Source: Alphaproteobacteria bacterium (GTDB lineage Bacteria > Pseudomonadota > Alphaproteobacteria > VGEJ01). Taken from it: 6,684 nucleotides of DNA. Of the stretch, positions 1 to 6,684 are shown one piece after another. Location of the stretch: the NCBI GenBank assembly GCA_016869335.1, contig VGEJ01000147.1, forward strand, positions 1-6,684, given 5' to 3'. Positions within the stretch are counted from its first letter, which is position 1. Every line of letters starts with the position of its first letter. The position numbers and the translations under genes were made by a program. The notes under the pieces are model-generated. The model ran no database searches, was not told where the DNA came from, and saw nothing but the letters and a program-made list of their open reading frames with translations.

Positions 1-567
1 CGCGAGTTCGGCCGATATGCCGAGCTGGTCGAGCACGCGGGCCACGATGTGATCGACCACGTCCGCCAGCGTCCGGGGGTGGTTGTAGAAAGCCGGAACC
101 GGCGGGACGATCGCCACGCCGAGCCGCGCCAGCTTGAGCAGGTTCTCAAGGTGGATCGCGCTGAGCGGCGCCTCGCGCGGTACGAGCACGAGCGGCCGAC
201 GCTCCTTGAGCACCACATCCGCGGCGCGATGAATCATGGTGTCGCCATAGCCCGCCGCAACCGCCGCCGCCGTGCGCATGGAGCACGGCGCGATCACCAT
301 GCCGTCCGTCCGGTAGGAACCGGAAGCGATCTCGGCCGACATCTCGCCCGGCGGATGGTAGTGGGTGGCCAGTGCCCGCACCCGCGCGAGCGTCCAGTCG
401 GTCTCGTGCTCGAGGGTCTGGCGGCCCCACTTGCTGACGAGCAGATGCGTCTCGACCGACCCGAGATCGTGCAACACCTCGATCAGCCGCACCCCGATGA
501 TGGCGCCGGAGGCGCCCGTGATCGCCACGATCAGGGTCTTCAATGCCGGCTCCTGGGCACCGCTCAT
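1..567 (-). CDS. ubiX: UbiX-family flavin prenyltransferase (3' end cut by window edge)
   Basis: Reading the minus strand from the ATG at 567 gives 189 codons with no stop before the window edge. UbiX proteins are usually about 190-210 residues, so only a short tail is missing. The family joins a dimethylallyl group to FMN, making the prenylated FMN cofactor of UbiD-type (de)carboxylases. Visible features are the N-terminal Rossmann-like ITGASGA (about residues 17-22), SK at 45-46, GSYRTDGMVIAPCSM (83-97), RAADVVLKERRPLVLVPREAP (114-134, given here as its key elements Arg114, Lys121, Arg131, Glu132) and FYNHP (160-164, Tyr161). By alignment from memory to Pseudomonas UbiX these match the Arg122, Lys129, Arg139, Glu140 and Tyr169 active-site set, so the enzyme looks intact. 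An AGGA lies 9 nt before the ATG. It is transcribed divergently from the aryl-CoA operon. No UbiD partner is visible, so its client enzyme is unknown. Confidence 0.93.
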   Translation of the reverse strand, partial: MSGAQEPALKTLIVAITGASGAIIGVRLIEVLHDLGSVETHLLVSKWGRQTLEHETDWTLARVRALATHYHPPGEMSAEIASGSYRTDGMVIAPCSMRTAAAVAAGYGDTMIHRAADVVLKERRPLVLVPREAPLSAIHLENLLKLARLGVAIVPPVPAFYNHPRTLADVVDHIVARVLDQLGISAELA

Positions 568-593
568 CGGCCGTGATCCTAGCCGCTTCCCGC

Positions 594-621
594 TTGCGCG
601 CGAACATTTCAAGCTTAAAAT
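594..621 (+). promoter_or_regulatory. Possible sigma70-type promoter of the aryl-CoA operon
   Basis: TAAAAT at 616-621 matches the -10 consensus at 5 of 6 positions. A weak -35, TTGCGC at 594-599, sits 16 nt upstream. The -10 lies inside the palindrome, so a bound repressor would block it. Transcription would start near 628, leaving a leader of roughly 24 nt. The -35 match is poor (3 of 6), so this is a candidate only. Confidence 0.4.
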
Positions 622-622
622 G
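605..622. promoter_or_regulatory. Candidate MarR operator, 18-bp palindrome
   Basis: CATTTCAAGCTTAAAATG reads almost identically on both strands. Its centre is AAG|CTT (613|614), and only the symmetric pair 610/617 breaks the match (16 of 18 bases symmetric). Length and symmetry suit a dimeric winged-helix regulator, and the MarR gene lies in the adjacent operon. It is the only such AT-rich palindrome I noticed in the window. Binding by that MarR protein is inferred, not shown. Confidence 0.6.
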
Positions 623-651
623 CATGGATCGGCCCCGGCAGGTAGGCGGCG

Positions 652-2930
652 ATGAAGGTTGCGTGCGTCGGTGGCGGGCCCGCCGGCCTCTATTTCGCCA
701 TCTCGCTCAAGCTCCGCGACCCGCGCCACGAGATCGTGGTGGTCGAGCGCAACCGCGCCGATGCGACCTACGGCTGGGGCGTCGTCTTCTCCGACCAGAC
801 CATCGAGAATCTGCGCGCCAACGACGCCAAGACCGCGGACCGCATCCAGGCCGGGTCGCCCACTGGGACGACATCGACATCCACATCAAGGACGCGGTCG
901 TCACCTCTGGCGGGCATGGCTTCCTCGGCATCGGCCGCATGCACCTCCTCGCCATCCTCCAGGAACGCGCAGCCGAACTCGGCATCGCACTGCGCTACGA
1001 GGCGGAGGTGAACGGTGCCGAGGGCATCCCCGAGGCCGACCTCGTGGTCGCGGCGGACGGCGCCAACAGCGTGGTCCGGAACGCTTTTGCGCAGCATTTC
1101 AGGCCCGACATCGAGGTGCGCGCCAACAAGTACATCTGGCTCGGAACGCCCCGTGTGTTCGGTGCTTTCACCTTCATCTTCGAGGAGACCCGGTTCGGAT
1201 GGATTCAGGCCCATGCCTACCGCTACGACCGCGACACCTCGACCTTCATCGTCGAGTGCCCGGAGACGGTGTGGCGGGGGCTCGGCTTCGACCGCCTACC
1301 CGCGGCGGAAGGCGTTGCGCTATGCGAACGGCTGTTCGCGCGCTGGCTTGGCGGCGAGCTGCTGCTCAGCAACGCCGGGCACCTGCGCGATCCGTGGCTC
1401 AACTTCGCCTGGGTCAGCAACGCCCACTGGTCGCACCGCAACGTCGTCCTCATCGGCGATGCGGCCCACACCGCCCATTTCTGGATCGGCTCAGGCACCA
1501 AGCTCGCGCTCGAGGACGGCATCGCACTAGCCGCGTGCCTCGCCGCCGAGCACACGCTCGCGGGCGCGCTCGAACGCTACGAGGAGACCCGGCGGATTGA
1601 GGTGCTCAGGCTCCAGAGCGCCGCCCGCAACTCAACCGAGTGGTTCGAGAACGTCGGCCGCTACGCGGCGTTCGAGCCACTGCAATTCGCCTACTCCCTC
1701 CTCACCCGCAGCCAGCGGGTAAGCCACGAGAACCTGCGGCTGCGCGACCGCGCGTGGCTCGAAGGCGTCGAGAGTTGGTTCCTCGGCCGGGCCACCGGCC
1801 GCACGGCCCAGCAGCCGGTGCCGCCGATGTTCGCGCCCTTCGCGCTGCGCGGCATGGAGCTGGCGAACCGCGTCGTGGTCTCGCCGATGGCGACCTACAG
1901 CGCCACCGACGGCGCGCCCGATGATTTCCACCTCGTCCACCTCGGGGCGCGCGCCCAGGGCGGCGCCGCGCTGGTGTTCACCGAGATGACCTGTGTCGAG
2001 CCGTCGGGCCGCATCACGCCCGGCTGCACCGGGATGTACGATGAGGCCCACCTCGCGGCGTGGCGCCGTATCGTAGCGTTCGTGCATCGCTGCACACCGG
2101 CGAAGATCGCCCTGCAGCTCGGCCACTCGGGCCCGAAAGGCTCCACGCGGCGCGGCTGGGAGGGCATGGACGAGCCGCTGGCCGATGGCAACTGGCCCGT
2201 GATCGGTCCCTCGGCGATGCCGTGGTCGCCGCACAACCAGGTGCCGCGGGCGATGGCGGATGCCGACTTCGTCCGCGTCCGCGATGCTTTCGTGCGCGCG
2301 ACCGAGATGGCGGGGGCGTGCGGCTTCGACATGGTCGAGCTGCACTGCGCGCATGGCTACCTGCTCTCGGCCTTCCTCACCCCGCTGACCAACCGGCGCA
2401 CCGACCGGTTTGGCGGCGATTTAGCCAACCGGCTCCGCTTCCCGCTCGATGTGTTCACCGCGATGCGCGCGGTGTGGCCGGCGGAGAAGCCGATGTCGGT
2501 TCGGATTTCCGCCACCGATTGGGTCGCCGGCGGGGTCGATGCCGCCGAGGCGGTGGCCATCGCACGCGCCTTCCGCGCGGCGGGCGCCGACATCATCGAT
2601 GTCTCCGCGGGCCAGACCAGCACCGCGGCGCAACCCGTTTACTGGCGCATGTTCCAGACCCCCTTCAGCGATCGCATTCGCAACGAGGCCGGGGTCCCGA
2701 CGCTCGCGGTCGGCAACATCTACGACGCCGATCACGTCAACAGCATCATCGCCGCCGGTCGCGCCGACCTCTGCTGCCTCGCGCGGCCGCACCTCGCCGA
2801 CCCGTACTGGACCCTGCACGCGGCAGTGCAGCAAGGCCACGACGTCCCGTGGCCCGAGCCCTACCTTTTGGGGCGTGACCAGTACGTCCGCAACCGGCGG
2901 CGCGCGGCAGACCTCGCGGCGAACGTCTGA
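652..2930 (+). CDS. Anthraniloyl-CoA/salicylyl-CoA monooxygenase-reductase, frameshifted near 856
   Basis: This is a two-domain flavoprotein of about 759 residues once the frame is corrected. The N-terminal half is an FAD aromatic monooxygenase: GGGPAG dinucleotide-binding motif (residues 7-12), GWGVVFSD, DGANSVVRN, and the FAD-binding GDAAHT starting at 269. The second half, from about residue 393, is Old Yellow Enzyme-like: LGHSG (His492), HCAHGYLLSAFLTP (His565, His568), RFGG, and a C-terminal FMN-phosphate region around AVGNIYDAD. This fusion is typical of 2-aminobenzoyl-CoA monooxygenase/reductase (AbmA of Azoarcus evansii), which hydroxylates C5 and reduces the ring to 2-amino-5-oxocyclohex-1-ene-carboxyl-CoA. 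Database salicylyl-CoA 5-hydroxylases look alike, so the substrate is not settled. The start at 652 has a Shine-Dalgarno (AGG at 644-646) and the dinucleotide-binding fold begins at once. As written, the first frame stops at 1011 and the rest reads in another frame from about 858. Confidence 0.88.
853..860 (+). other. Single-base deletion/frameshift in the monooxygenase
   Basis: Up to GGG at 853-855 the family sequence reads in the frame of the 652 ATG. From GCC at 858 it continues, as AHWDDIDIHIKD, in another frame. Only TC (856-857) lies between. Restoring one base, for example TTC, gives an uninterrupted Gly-Phe-Ala-His-Trp. No canonical -1 slippery heptamer lies at the junction, so a sequencing or assembly error, or a real inactivating mutation, is likelier than programmed frameshifting. 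Confidence 0.85.
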
Positions 2931-2936
2931 GGCGCC

Positions 2937-3431
2937 ATGACCCAAGACGCGGCGAATCCCAAGGATGACGGCAAGGCGGCCAAGCAGCGGCTCCGCCTGT
3001 GGCTCCGCCTGCTCGGTTGCTCCGGGCGCCTCGAGCGCGAGCTGCGCACGCGGCTGCGCCGGCGCTTCGGCACCACGCTGCCCCGGTTCGATGTGCTGGC
3101 GACGTTGGCGCGCACCCCAGAAGGCATGACCATGGGAGACCTGTCGCGCCGCCTGATGGTCTCGGCCGGCAACACGACCACGGTGGTCGAGCGGCTGGTT
3201 CGTGATGGCCAATTGAGACGTTGGTCACCGCCAGACGACCGCAGGACCACCTATGTTGGGCTTACTGCGGCGGGCGAACAGGCGTTTGCCCTGCTCGCCC
3301 GCGCGCATGAACGTTGGATCGCCGAGTTGATCGCGGACTTGCGCGAGGATGATGTGCAGTCGCTGCTCGGGCTGCTGCTGCGCACACGCACCGCAATCGA
3401 GGCCGGCATTCGTCGGGGGACGAAGCAATGA
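2937..3431 (+). CDS. MarR-family transcriptional regulator
   Basis: This 164-residue protein has the size and layout of MarR dimers. Helices for dimerisation lie at both ends, around a winged helix-turn-helix at about residues 50-112. Visible signatures are FDVLATLAR (51-59), MTMGDLSRRLMVSAGNTTTVVERL (64-87, recognition helix over its second half) and the wing, with DDRRTTYVGLT at 100-110 carrying the conserved Asp-x-Arg. The N-terminus has a basic helix rich in Arg, Leu and Trp. MarR proteins usually repress nearby operons and release DNA on binding a small ligand. In aromatic-CoA pathways that ligand is often the CoA thioester. The gene starts 6 nt after the monooxygenase stop, with GAGG at 2929-2932, and its stop overlaps the next start. 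It probably controls its own operon through the palindrome at 605-622. The effector is inferred. Confidence 0.93.
   Translation: MTQDAANPKDDGKAAKQRLRLWLRLLGCSGRLERELRTRLRRRFGTTLPRFDVLATLARTPEGMTMGDLSRRLMVSAGNTTTVVERLVRDGQLRRWSPPDDRRTTYVGLTAAGEQAFALLARAHERWIAELIADLREDDVQSLLGLLLRTRTAIEAGIRRGTKQ
3415..3420 (+). promoter_or_regulatory. Strong ribosome-binding site deciding the crotonase start
   Basis: GGGGGA lies 7 nt before the ATG at 3428, inside the end of the marR gene. This favours 3428 over the in-frame ATG at 3437. Confidence 0.6.
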
Positions 3432-4240
3432 CGCTGATGGCCGAGCTCAAGCCGCGCCACTTTCGTTGGCTGGTCGCCGACCAGGTGGCGACGATCACGC
3501 TGGACAACCCGGCGCGCAAGAACCCACTGACCTTCGATTCGTATGCCGAGTTGCGCGATGCTTTTCGTGGCCTGGCGGCGGCCGAGGACATCCGCGCGGT
3601 GGTCATCGTCGGCGCGGAGGGCAATTTCTGCTCGGGCGGTGACGTGCGCGACATCATCGGGCCGCTGACCCAGATGGACACCCGCGGCCTGATGCGCTTC
3701 ACCCGCATGACCGGAGACCTGGTCAAGGCGATCCGCGGCTGCCCGCAGCCGGTCCTTGCGGCGGTCGATGGCATCTGCGTCGGCGCCGGCGCCGCGATCG
3801 CCATGGCCTGCGATCTGCGCTATGGCACCTCCGGCGCGCGCGTCGGGTTCCTCTTCACCCGTGTCGGCCTCGCCGGATGCGACATGGGCGCCTGCGCCAT
3901 GCTGCCGCGAATCATCGGTTTCGGCCGCGCCGCCGAACTTCTCTATACCGGCCGCATGATGGCGGGCGGCGAGGCGGAGCGGGTCGGTTTCTTCAACCGG
4001 CTGATCCCGCCGGAGACGTTGCTGGCGGAAACGCAAAGTGCGGCGCGTGACCTCGTCGGGGGGCCGACCTTCGCTCACATGATGACCAAGGTCATGCTCA
4101 ACCAGGCGTGGGACATGAGCCTCGAGGCGGCAATCGAGGCCGAAGCCCAAGCGCAGGCGATCTGCATGCACACGAATGATTTCCGGCGCGCCTACCAGGC
4201 GTTCATCGACAAGCGGCCACCAGACTTCGCGGGCAACTGA
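3428..4240 (+). CDS. Crotonase-fold protein (enoyl-CoA hydratase/isomerase family)
   Basis: This 270-residue protein is a normal length for the crotonase superfamily, which handles CoA thioesters through an oxyanion hole. Seen in order: ITLDNPARKNPLTF (23-36), the oxyanion-hole segment NFCSGGDVRD (66-75), the second one around GICVGAGAAIAMACD (115-129), then RVGLAGCDMGACAMLPRIIG (145-164) and TGRMM. The two glutamates of classical enoyl-CoA hydratase (rat Glu144 and Glu164) align by eye with Ala123 and Phe143, so ordinary hydration is doubtful. Asp152 (GCDMG) matches the position of the third acid (Asp204) of dienoyl-CoA isomerase. In this operon it could open or isomerise the non-aromatic ring product of the monooxygenase, much as crotonase-fold ring hydrolases do. 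That role is an inference. The gene overlaps marR by 4 nt (ATGA) and the next gene by 1 nt (TGATG), so translation is probably coupled. Confidence 0.9.
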   Translation: MTLMAELKPRHFRWLVADQVATITLDNPARKNPLTFDSYAELRDAFRGLAAAEDIRAVVIVGAEGNFCSGGDVRDIIGPLTQMDTRGLMRFTRMTGDLVKAIRGCPQPVLAAVDGICVGAGAAIAMACDLRYGTSGARVGFLFTRVGLAGCDMGACAMLPRIIGFGRAAELLYTGRMMAGGEAERVGFFNRLIPPETLLAETQSAARDLVGGPTFAHMMTKVMLNQAWDMSLEAAIEAEAQAQAICMHTNDFRRAYQAFIDKRPPDFAGN

Positions 4241-5409
4241 TGGCCGACCGGAGCTTCCTCGCCTGGCCGTTCTTCGAGGAGGCTCACGCCGTGCTCGCCG
4301 GCGCCCTCGAGACCTGGGCGGCGGCCGCGGCGCCGGGGGACGAGGACGTCGACGCCGCGTGTCGTGGTCTCGTCACCCGGCTTGGGCAGGCGGGCTGGCT
4401 GCGCTACCTCGTACCGGCAGCATTTGGCGGCCATGCCGCGGAGCCCGATGTCCGCTCGCTCTGTCTGGTGCGCGAGACGTTGGCGCGACACGCCGCGCTC
4501 GCCGACTTCGCCTTTGCGATGCAGGGGCTCGGCAGCTACCCCATCGCCCGGTTCGGCGATACCGGCCTGAAGCGCGCCTACCTTCCCGCCGTGGCCGCCG
4601 GGACCAGCATTGCAGCGTTCGCGCTCTCCGAGCCGGACGCCGGCTCGGACGTCGCCGCGATCGCGACGAGCGCGCGGCGCGAGGGCGAGCACTACGTGCT
4701 CGACGGCACCAAGACCTGGATCTCGAACGGCGGTATCGCCGACTTCTACACCGTGTTCGCGCGGACCGGCGAAGGGCCGGGCACGAAGGGTCTCAGCGCC
4801 TTCGTCGTCGATGCCGCGACCCCCGGGCTCGAGATCGCCGAGCGCATCGCCGTGATGGCGCCCCGCCCGCTCGCGACCCTACGCTTCGCCGGCTGCCGCG
4901 TGCCCGAGACGCGGCGGCTCGGCCCGGCCGGCGCCGGCTTCTCAGTCGCCATGACGACGCTCGACACCTTTCGCCTGAGCGTGGGCGCGGCCGCCCTCGG
5001 GTTCGCTCGCCGGGCGCTGGATGAGGCGCTCGCACATGCCGTCGGCCGCCGGCTATACGGCCAGCGGCTGGCTGACCTGCCGCTCGCTCAGGCCGCGCTC
5101 GCTGACATGGCCCTTGCGGTCGATGCGGCTGCGCTCCTGGTCTACCGCGCCGCTTGGCTGAAGGACCGCGGGGCCGAACGCATCACACGTGAGGCGAGCA
5201 TGGCCAAGCTCTTTGCTACCGAAGCGGCGCAACGCGTCGTCGACGATGCGCTACAGCTTCTCGGCGGTCGTGGCGTGGTAGCCGGCGGGGCGCTCGAGCG
5301 GCTCTACCGCGAGGTGCGCGCGCTCCGCATTTATGAAGGCGCCTCGGAGGTCCAGCGCCTGACCATCGCGCGCCAGACCATCGCCGCGCACATCGCCGCA
5401 TCGGCATGA
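4240..5409 (+). CDS. Acyl-CoA dehydrogenase
   Basis: The 389-residue length matches the four-domain FAD-dependent acyl-CoA dehydrogenases, which oxidise acyl-CoA to the alpha,beta-enoyl-CoA and pass electrons to electron-transfer flavoprotein. The N-terminal helical domain (about 1-120) leads to the FAD/substrate signature AFALSEPDAGSD (126-137), then TKTWISNGG (157-165, FAD-binding region), a middle beta domain and a C-terminal helical domain. QLLGGRG (339-345) and IYEGASEVQR (364-373) are both present, and Glu366 is the expected catalytic base. Nothing suggests damage. It starts by TGATG overlap with the crotonase gene and has only a weak Shine-Dalgarno, consistent with coupled translation. 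The natural substrate cannot be read from sequence. By context it would act on a CoA intermediate after ring hydroxylation/reduction or ring opening. A similar role is known for acyl-CoA dehydrogenases in the Azoarcus abm clusters, as I recall. Confidence 0.93.
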   Translation: MADRSFLAWPFFEEAHAVLAGALETWAAAAAPGDEDVDAACRGLVTRLGQAGWLRYLVPAAFGGHAAEPDVRSLCLVRETLARHAALADFAFAMQGLGSYPIARFGDTGLKRAYLPAVAAGTSIAAFALSEPDAGSDVAAIATSARREGEHYVLDGTKTWISNGGIADFYTVFARTGEGPGTKGLSAFVVDAATPGLEIAERIAVMAPRPLATLRFAGCRVPETRRLGPAGAGFSVAMTTLDTFRLSVGAAALGFARRALDEALAHAVGRRLYGQRLADLPLAQAALADMALAVDAAALLVYRAAWLKDRGAERITREASMAKLFATEAAQRVVDDALQLLGGRGVVAGGALERLYREVRALRIYEGASEVQRLTIARQTIAAHIAASA

Positions 5410-5422
5410 CGGTAGAGATCTC

Positions 5423-6684
5423 ATGAGCGAGCCGACCGGGCTCCGCGACACCTTCGTGCGCGATCACCTGCCCCCGCCGAATGAGTGGCCGGACCTGATC
5501 CTCGACCTGCCCGGACTGCGTTATCCGGCGCGGCTGAACTGCGCCGTCGAGCTGCTGGATCGGCTGATCGAGCGTGGCTTTGCCGACAAGCCCCTCATTC
5601 ACACCGCAGCGGGCTGTTGGACCTATGGCGAGCTTCTCAACCGCGTGAACCGGATTGCCGCCGCGCTGACTCACGACTTCGGACTGGTGCCGGGCAACCG
5701 GGTTCTCATTCGCGCCGCCAACAATCCGATGTTCGTCGCCTGCTGGCTGGCGGTGGTGCGGGCGGGCGGCATCGCCGTTGCGACGATGCCGCTTCTGCGG
5801 GCGCGCGAGCTTGCGGTGATCGCCAACAAGGCACAGGTCGGCCTGGCCCTCTGCGACGAGCGGCTCGCGGCCGAGATCGAGGCCGCGCGGGCCGACGCCC
5901 CCGTGCTCCGCCGCGTCGTTGGCTTCGCCGCCGATGGCACGACGGGCGGCGAGCTCAACGTAGCCATGGCGCGCCGCGATGGCGCGTTCGCCCCGGTCGA
6001 TACGGCGGCCGACGACGTGGCGCTGATCGCTTTCACCTCCGGCACGACGGGGATGCCCAAGGGCACGGTGCACTGCCATCGCGACGTGCTCGCGGCATGT
6101 GACTGCTTCCCGCGCTCGGTGCTGCCGCCCAACGCGCGCGACGTCTTCATCTGCAGCCCGCCGATTGCGTTCACCTACGGGCTTGGCGGGCTGGTCCTGT
6201 TTCCGATGCGGGCGGGCGCCGCGACCGTGCTGCTCGAAAAGGCGCCGCCCGACGCCCTCGTCGAGGCGATCGAGGCGTTCGGCGCCACGATCTGCTTCAC
6301 CGCGCCGACCGCCTATCGCGCGATGCTCGCGCATCTCGCCGGCCACGACATGGCGACGCTCGCCAAGTGCGTGTCGGCGGGCGAATCGCTACCGCTGGCG
6401 ACGTTCGAGGCGTGGCGCGCCGCAACAGGGATCAAGATCATCGACGGCATCGGCTCCACCGAGCTTCTGCATATCTTCATCTCGTCCTCCGGCGACGACA
6501 TCCGCCCGGGGGCCACCGGGCGGGTCGTGCCGGGCTATGAAGCGCGCGTGGTCGATGCGGCGATGCGATCGCTGCCCGACGGGGAGGTCGGGCGGCTTGC
6601 CGCGCGCGGCCCGACCGGCTGCCGCTATCTCGCCGACGATCGGCAGCGGAGCTACGTGGTGCAGGGGTGGAACCTCACCGGCGA
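5423..6684 (+). CDS. Benzoate/2-aminobenzoate-CoA ligase (3' end cut by window edge)
   Basis: This open frame of 420 codons runs off the right edge. Full-length members are about 530-550 residues, so roughly the last fifth, including the C-terminal lysine lid, is missing. It is an acyl-adenylate-forming enzyme that activates an aromatic acid with ATP and CoA. Visible motifs are the P-loop-like FTSGTTGMPKG (204-214), PPIAFTYGLGG (around 249-259), a substrate-pocket region characteristic of benzoate-type ligases, GIGSTE (342-347), and GRLAARGPTGCRY, where family members have the conserved segment before the hinge. The AFTYGLGGL form resembles, from memory, 2-aminobenzoate-CoA ligases (AbmG) rather than benzoate-CoA ligases, but substrate is not proven. 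The gene starts 13 nt after the acyl-CoA dehydrogenase stop. A weak GGTAGAG lies 5 nt before the ATG at 5423. It would supply the CoA ester for the monooxygenase upstream. Confidence 0.9.
   Translation, partial: MSEPTGLRDTFVRDHLPPPNEWPDLILDLPGLRYPARLNCAVELLDRLIERGFADKPLIHTAAGCWTYGELLNRVNRIAAALTHDFGLVPGNRVLIRAANNPMFVACWLAVVRAGGIAVATMPLLRARELAVIANKAQVGLALCDERLAAEIEAARADAPVLRRVVGFAADGTTGGELNVAMARRDGAFAPVDTAADDVALIAFTSGTTGMPKGTVHCHRDVLAACDCFPRSVLPPNARDVFICSPPIAFTYGLGGLVLFPMRAGAATVLLEKAPPDALVEAIEAFGATICFTAPTAYRAMLAHLAGHDMATLAKCVSAGESLPLATFEAWRAATGIKIIDGIGSTELLHIFISSSGDDIRPGATGRVVPGYEARVVDAAMRSLPDGEVGRLAARGPTGCRYLADDRQRSYVVQGWNLTG

Larger units (their letters stand above)
568..651. promoter_or_regulatory. 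Divergent intergenic region
   Basis: These 84 bp separate the start codons of the minus-strand ubiX and the plus-strand monooxygenase, so they must hold promoter elements for the ubiX gene and probably for the whole plus-strand operon. The middle (about 603-626) is clearly AT-rich against GC-rich surroundings and contains a palindrome. The ubiX Shine-Dalgarno (TCCT on the plus strand, 577-580) and that of the monooxygenase (about 640-646) sit at its two ends. I could not identify a convincing minus-strand promoter. A TAGGAT overlapping the ubiX ribosome-binding site is weak. Confidence 0.75.

Noticed and set aside
133..150. Perfect 6-bp inverted repeat CTTGAG/CTCAAG with a 6-nt spacer
   Set aside because: It lies within the conserved LENLLKL segment of ubiX, so the symmetry follows from coding Leu, Glu and Lys codons. 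No T-tract and no promoter position.
543..651. The downstream monooxygenase frame stays open upstream to an ATG at 543, suggesting a 795-residue protein
   Set aside because: Residues before about base 858 in this frame show no family similarity, are Arg-rich, and overlap ubiX and its promoter region. The correct N-terminus is in the frame of the ATG at 652.
847..866. Programmed -1 frameshifting at the monooxygenase junction
   Set aside because: No X XXY YYZ slippery heptamer is present in the reading frame, and a one-base loss explains the break simply.
1632..3212. Other long minus-strand open frames opposite the monooxygenase and marR
   Set aside because: Low-complexity Arg/Ala/Gly composition and no family motifs; the plus-strand genes in the same region are convincing.
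5216..6346. Long minus-strand open frame (376 codons) opposite the acyl-CoA dehydrogenase and CoA ligase
   Set aside because: Its translation is Arg/Gly/Ala/His-rich with no recognisable motifs and it lies opposite well-supported genes. It is typical of a GC-rich shadow frame.

Overview
The window is GC-rich and densely packed with genes. It reads as a catabolic locus for an aromatic acid degraded aerobically as its CoA thioester. The best match is a 2-aminobenzoate (anthranilate)-type pathway, with salicylate (salicylyl-CoA) as the main alternative. GC content, tight gene packing and protein families suggest a proteobacterium, perhaps an alphaproteobacterium. That is an inference from style, not a species call.

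Layout. On the minus strand, the first 567 bases hold a UbiX-family flavin prenyltransferase whose last few codons lie beyond the left edge. An 84-bp divergent intergenic region follows. It contains an AT-rich, almost perfect 18-bp palindrome overlapping a plausible -10 box. On the plus strand, five genes run in one direction with gaps of 13 bp or less or short overlaps: a two-domain flavoprotein (FAD monooxygenase plus Old Yellow Enzyme-like reductase, anthraniloyl-CoA/salicylyl-CoA monooxygenase family), a MarR regulator, a crotonase-fold protein, an acyl-CoA dehydrogenase, and a benzoate/2-aminobenzoate-CoA ligase cut by the right edge.

How the genes may work together. The ligase would activate the aromatic acid to its CoA ester. 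The monooxygenase/reductase would hydroxylate the ring and reduce it to a non-aromatic CoA ester. The crotonase-fold protein and acyl-CoA dehydrogenase would carry out later beta-oxidation-like or ring-opening steps. The MarR protein, encoded inside the operon, is the obvious candidate to bind the palindrome and respond to a pathway ligand, probably an aryl-CoA. UbiX would supply prenylated FMN to a UbiD-type (de)carboxylase, but no such enzyme is in this window.

Three things stand out. The monooxygenase reading frame is broken by an apparent single-base deletion near base 856. The crotonase-like protein lacks both classical catalytic glutamates. A UbiX gene is divergent from an aryl-CoA epoxidase/hydroxylase-type operon. 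The core system belongs to a known family type, and I do not see evidence for an entirely unknown system.
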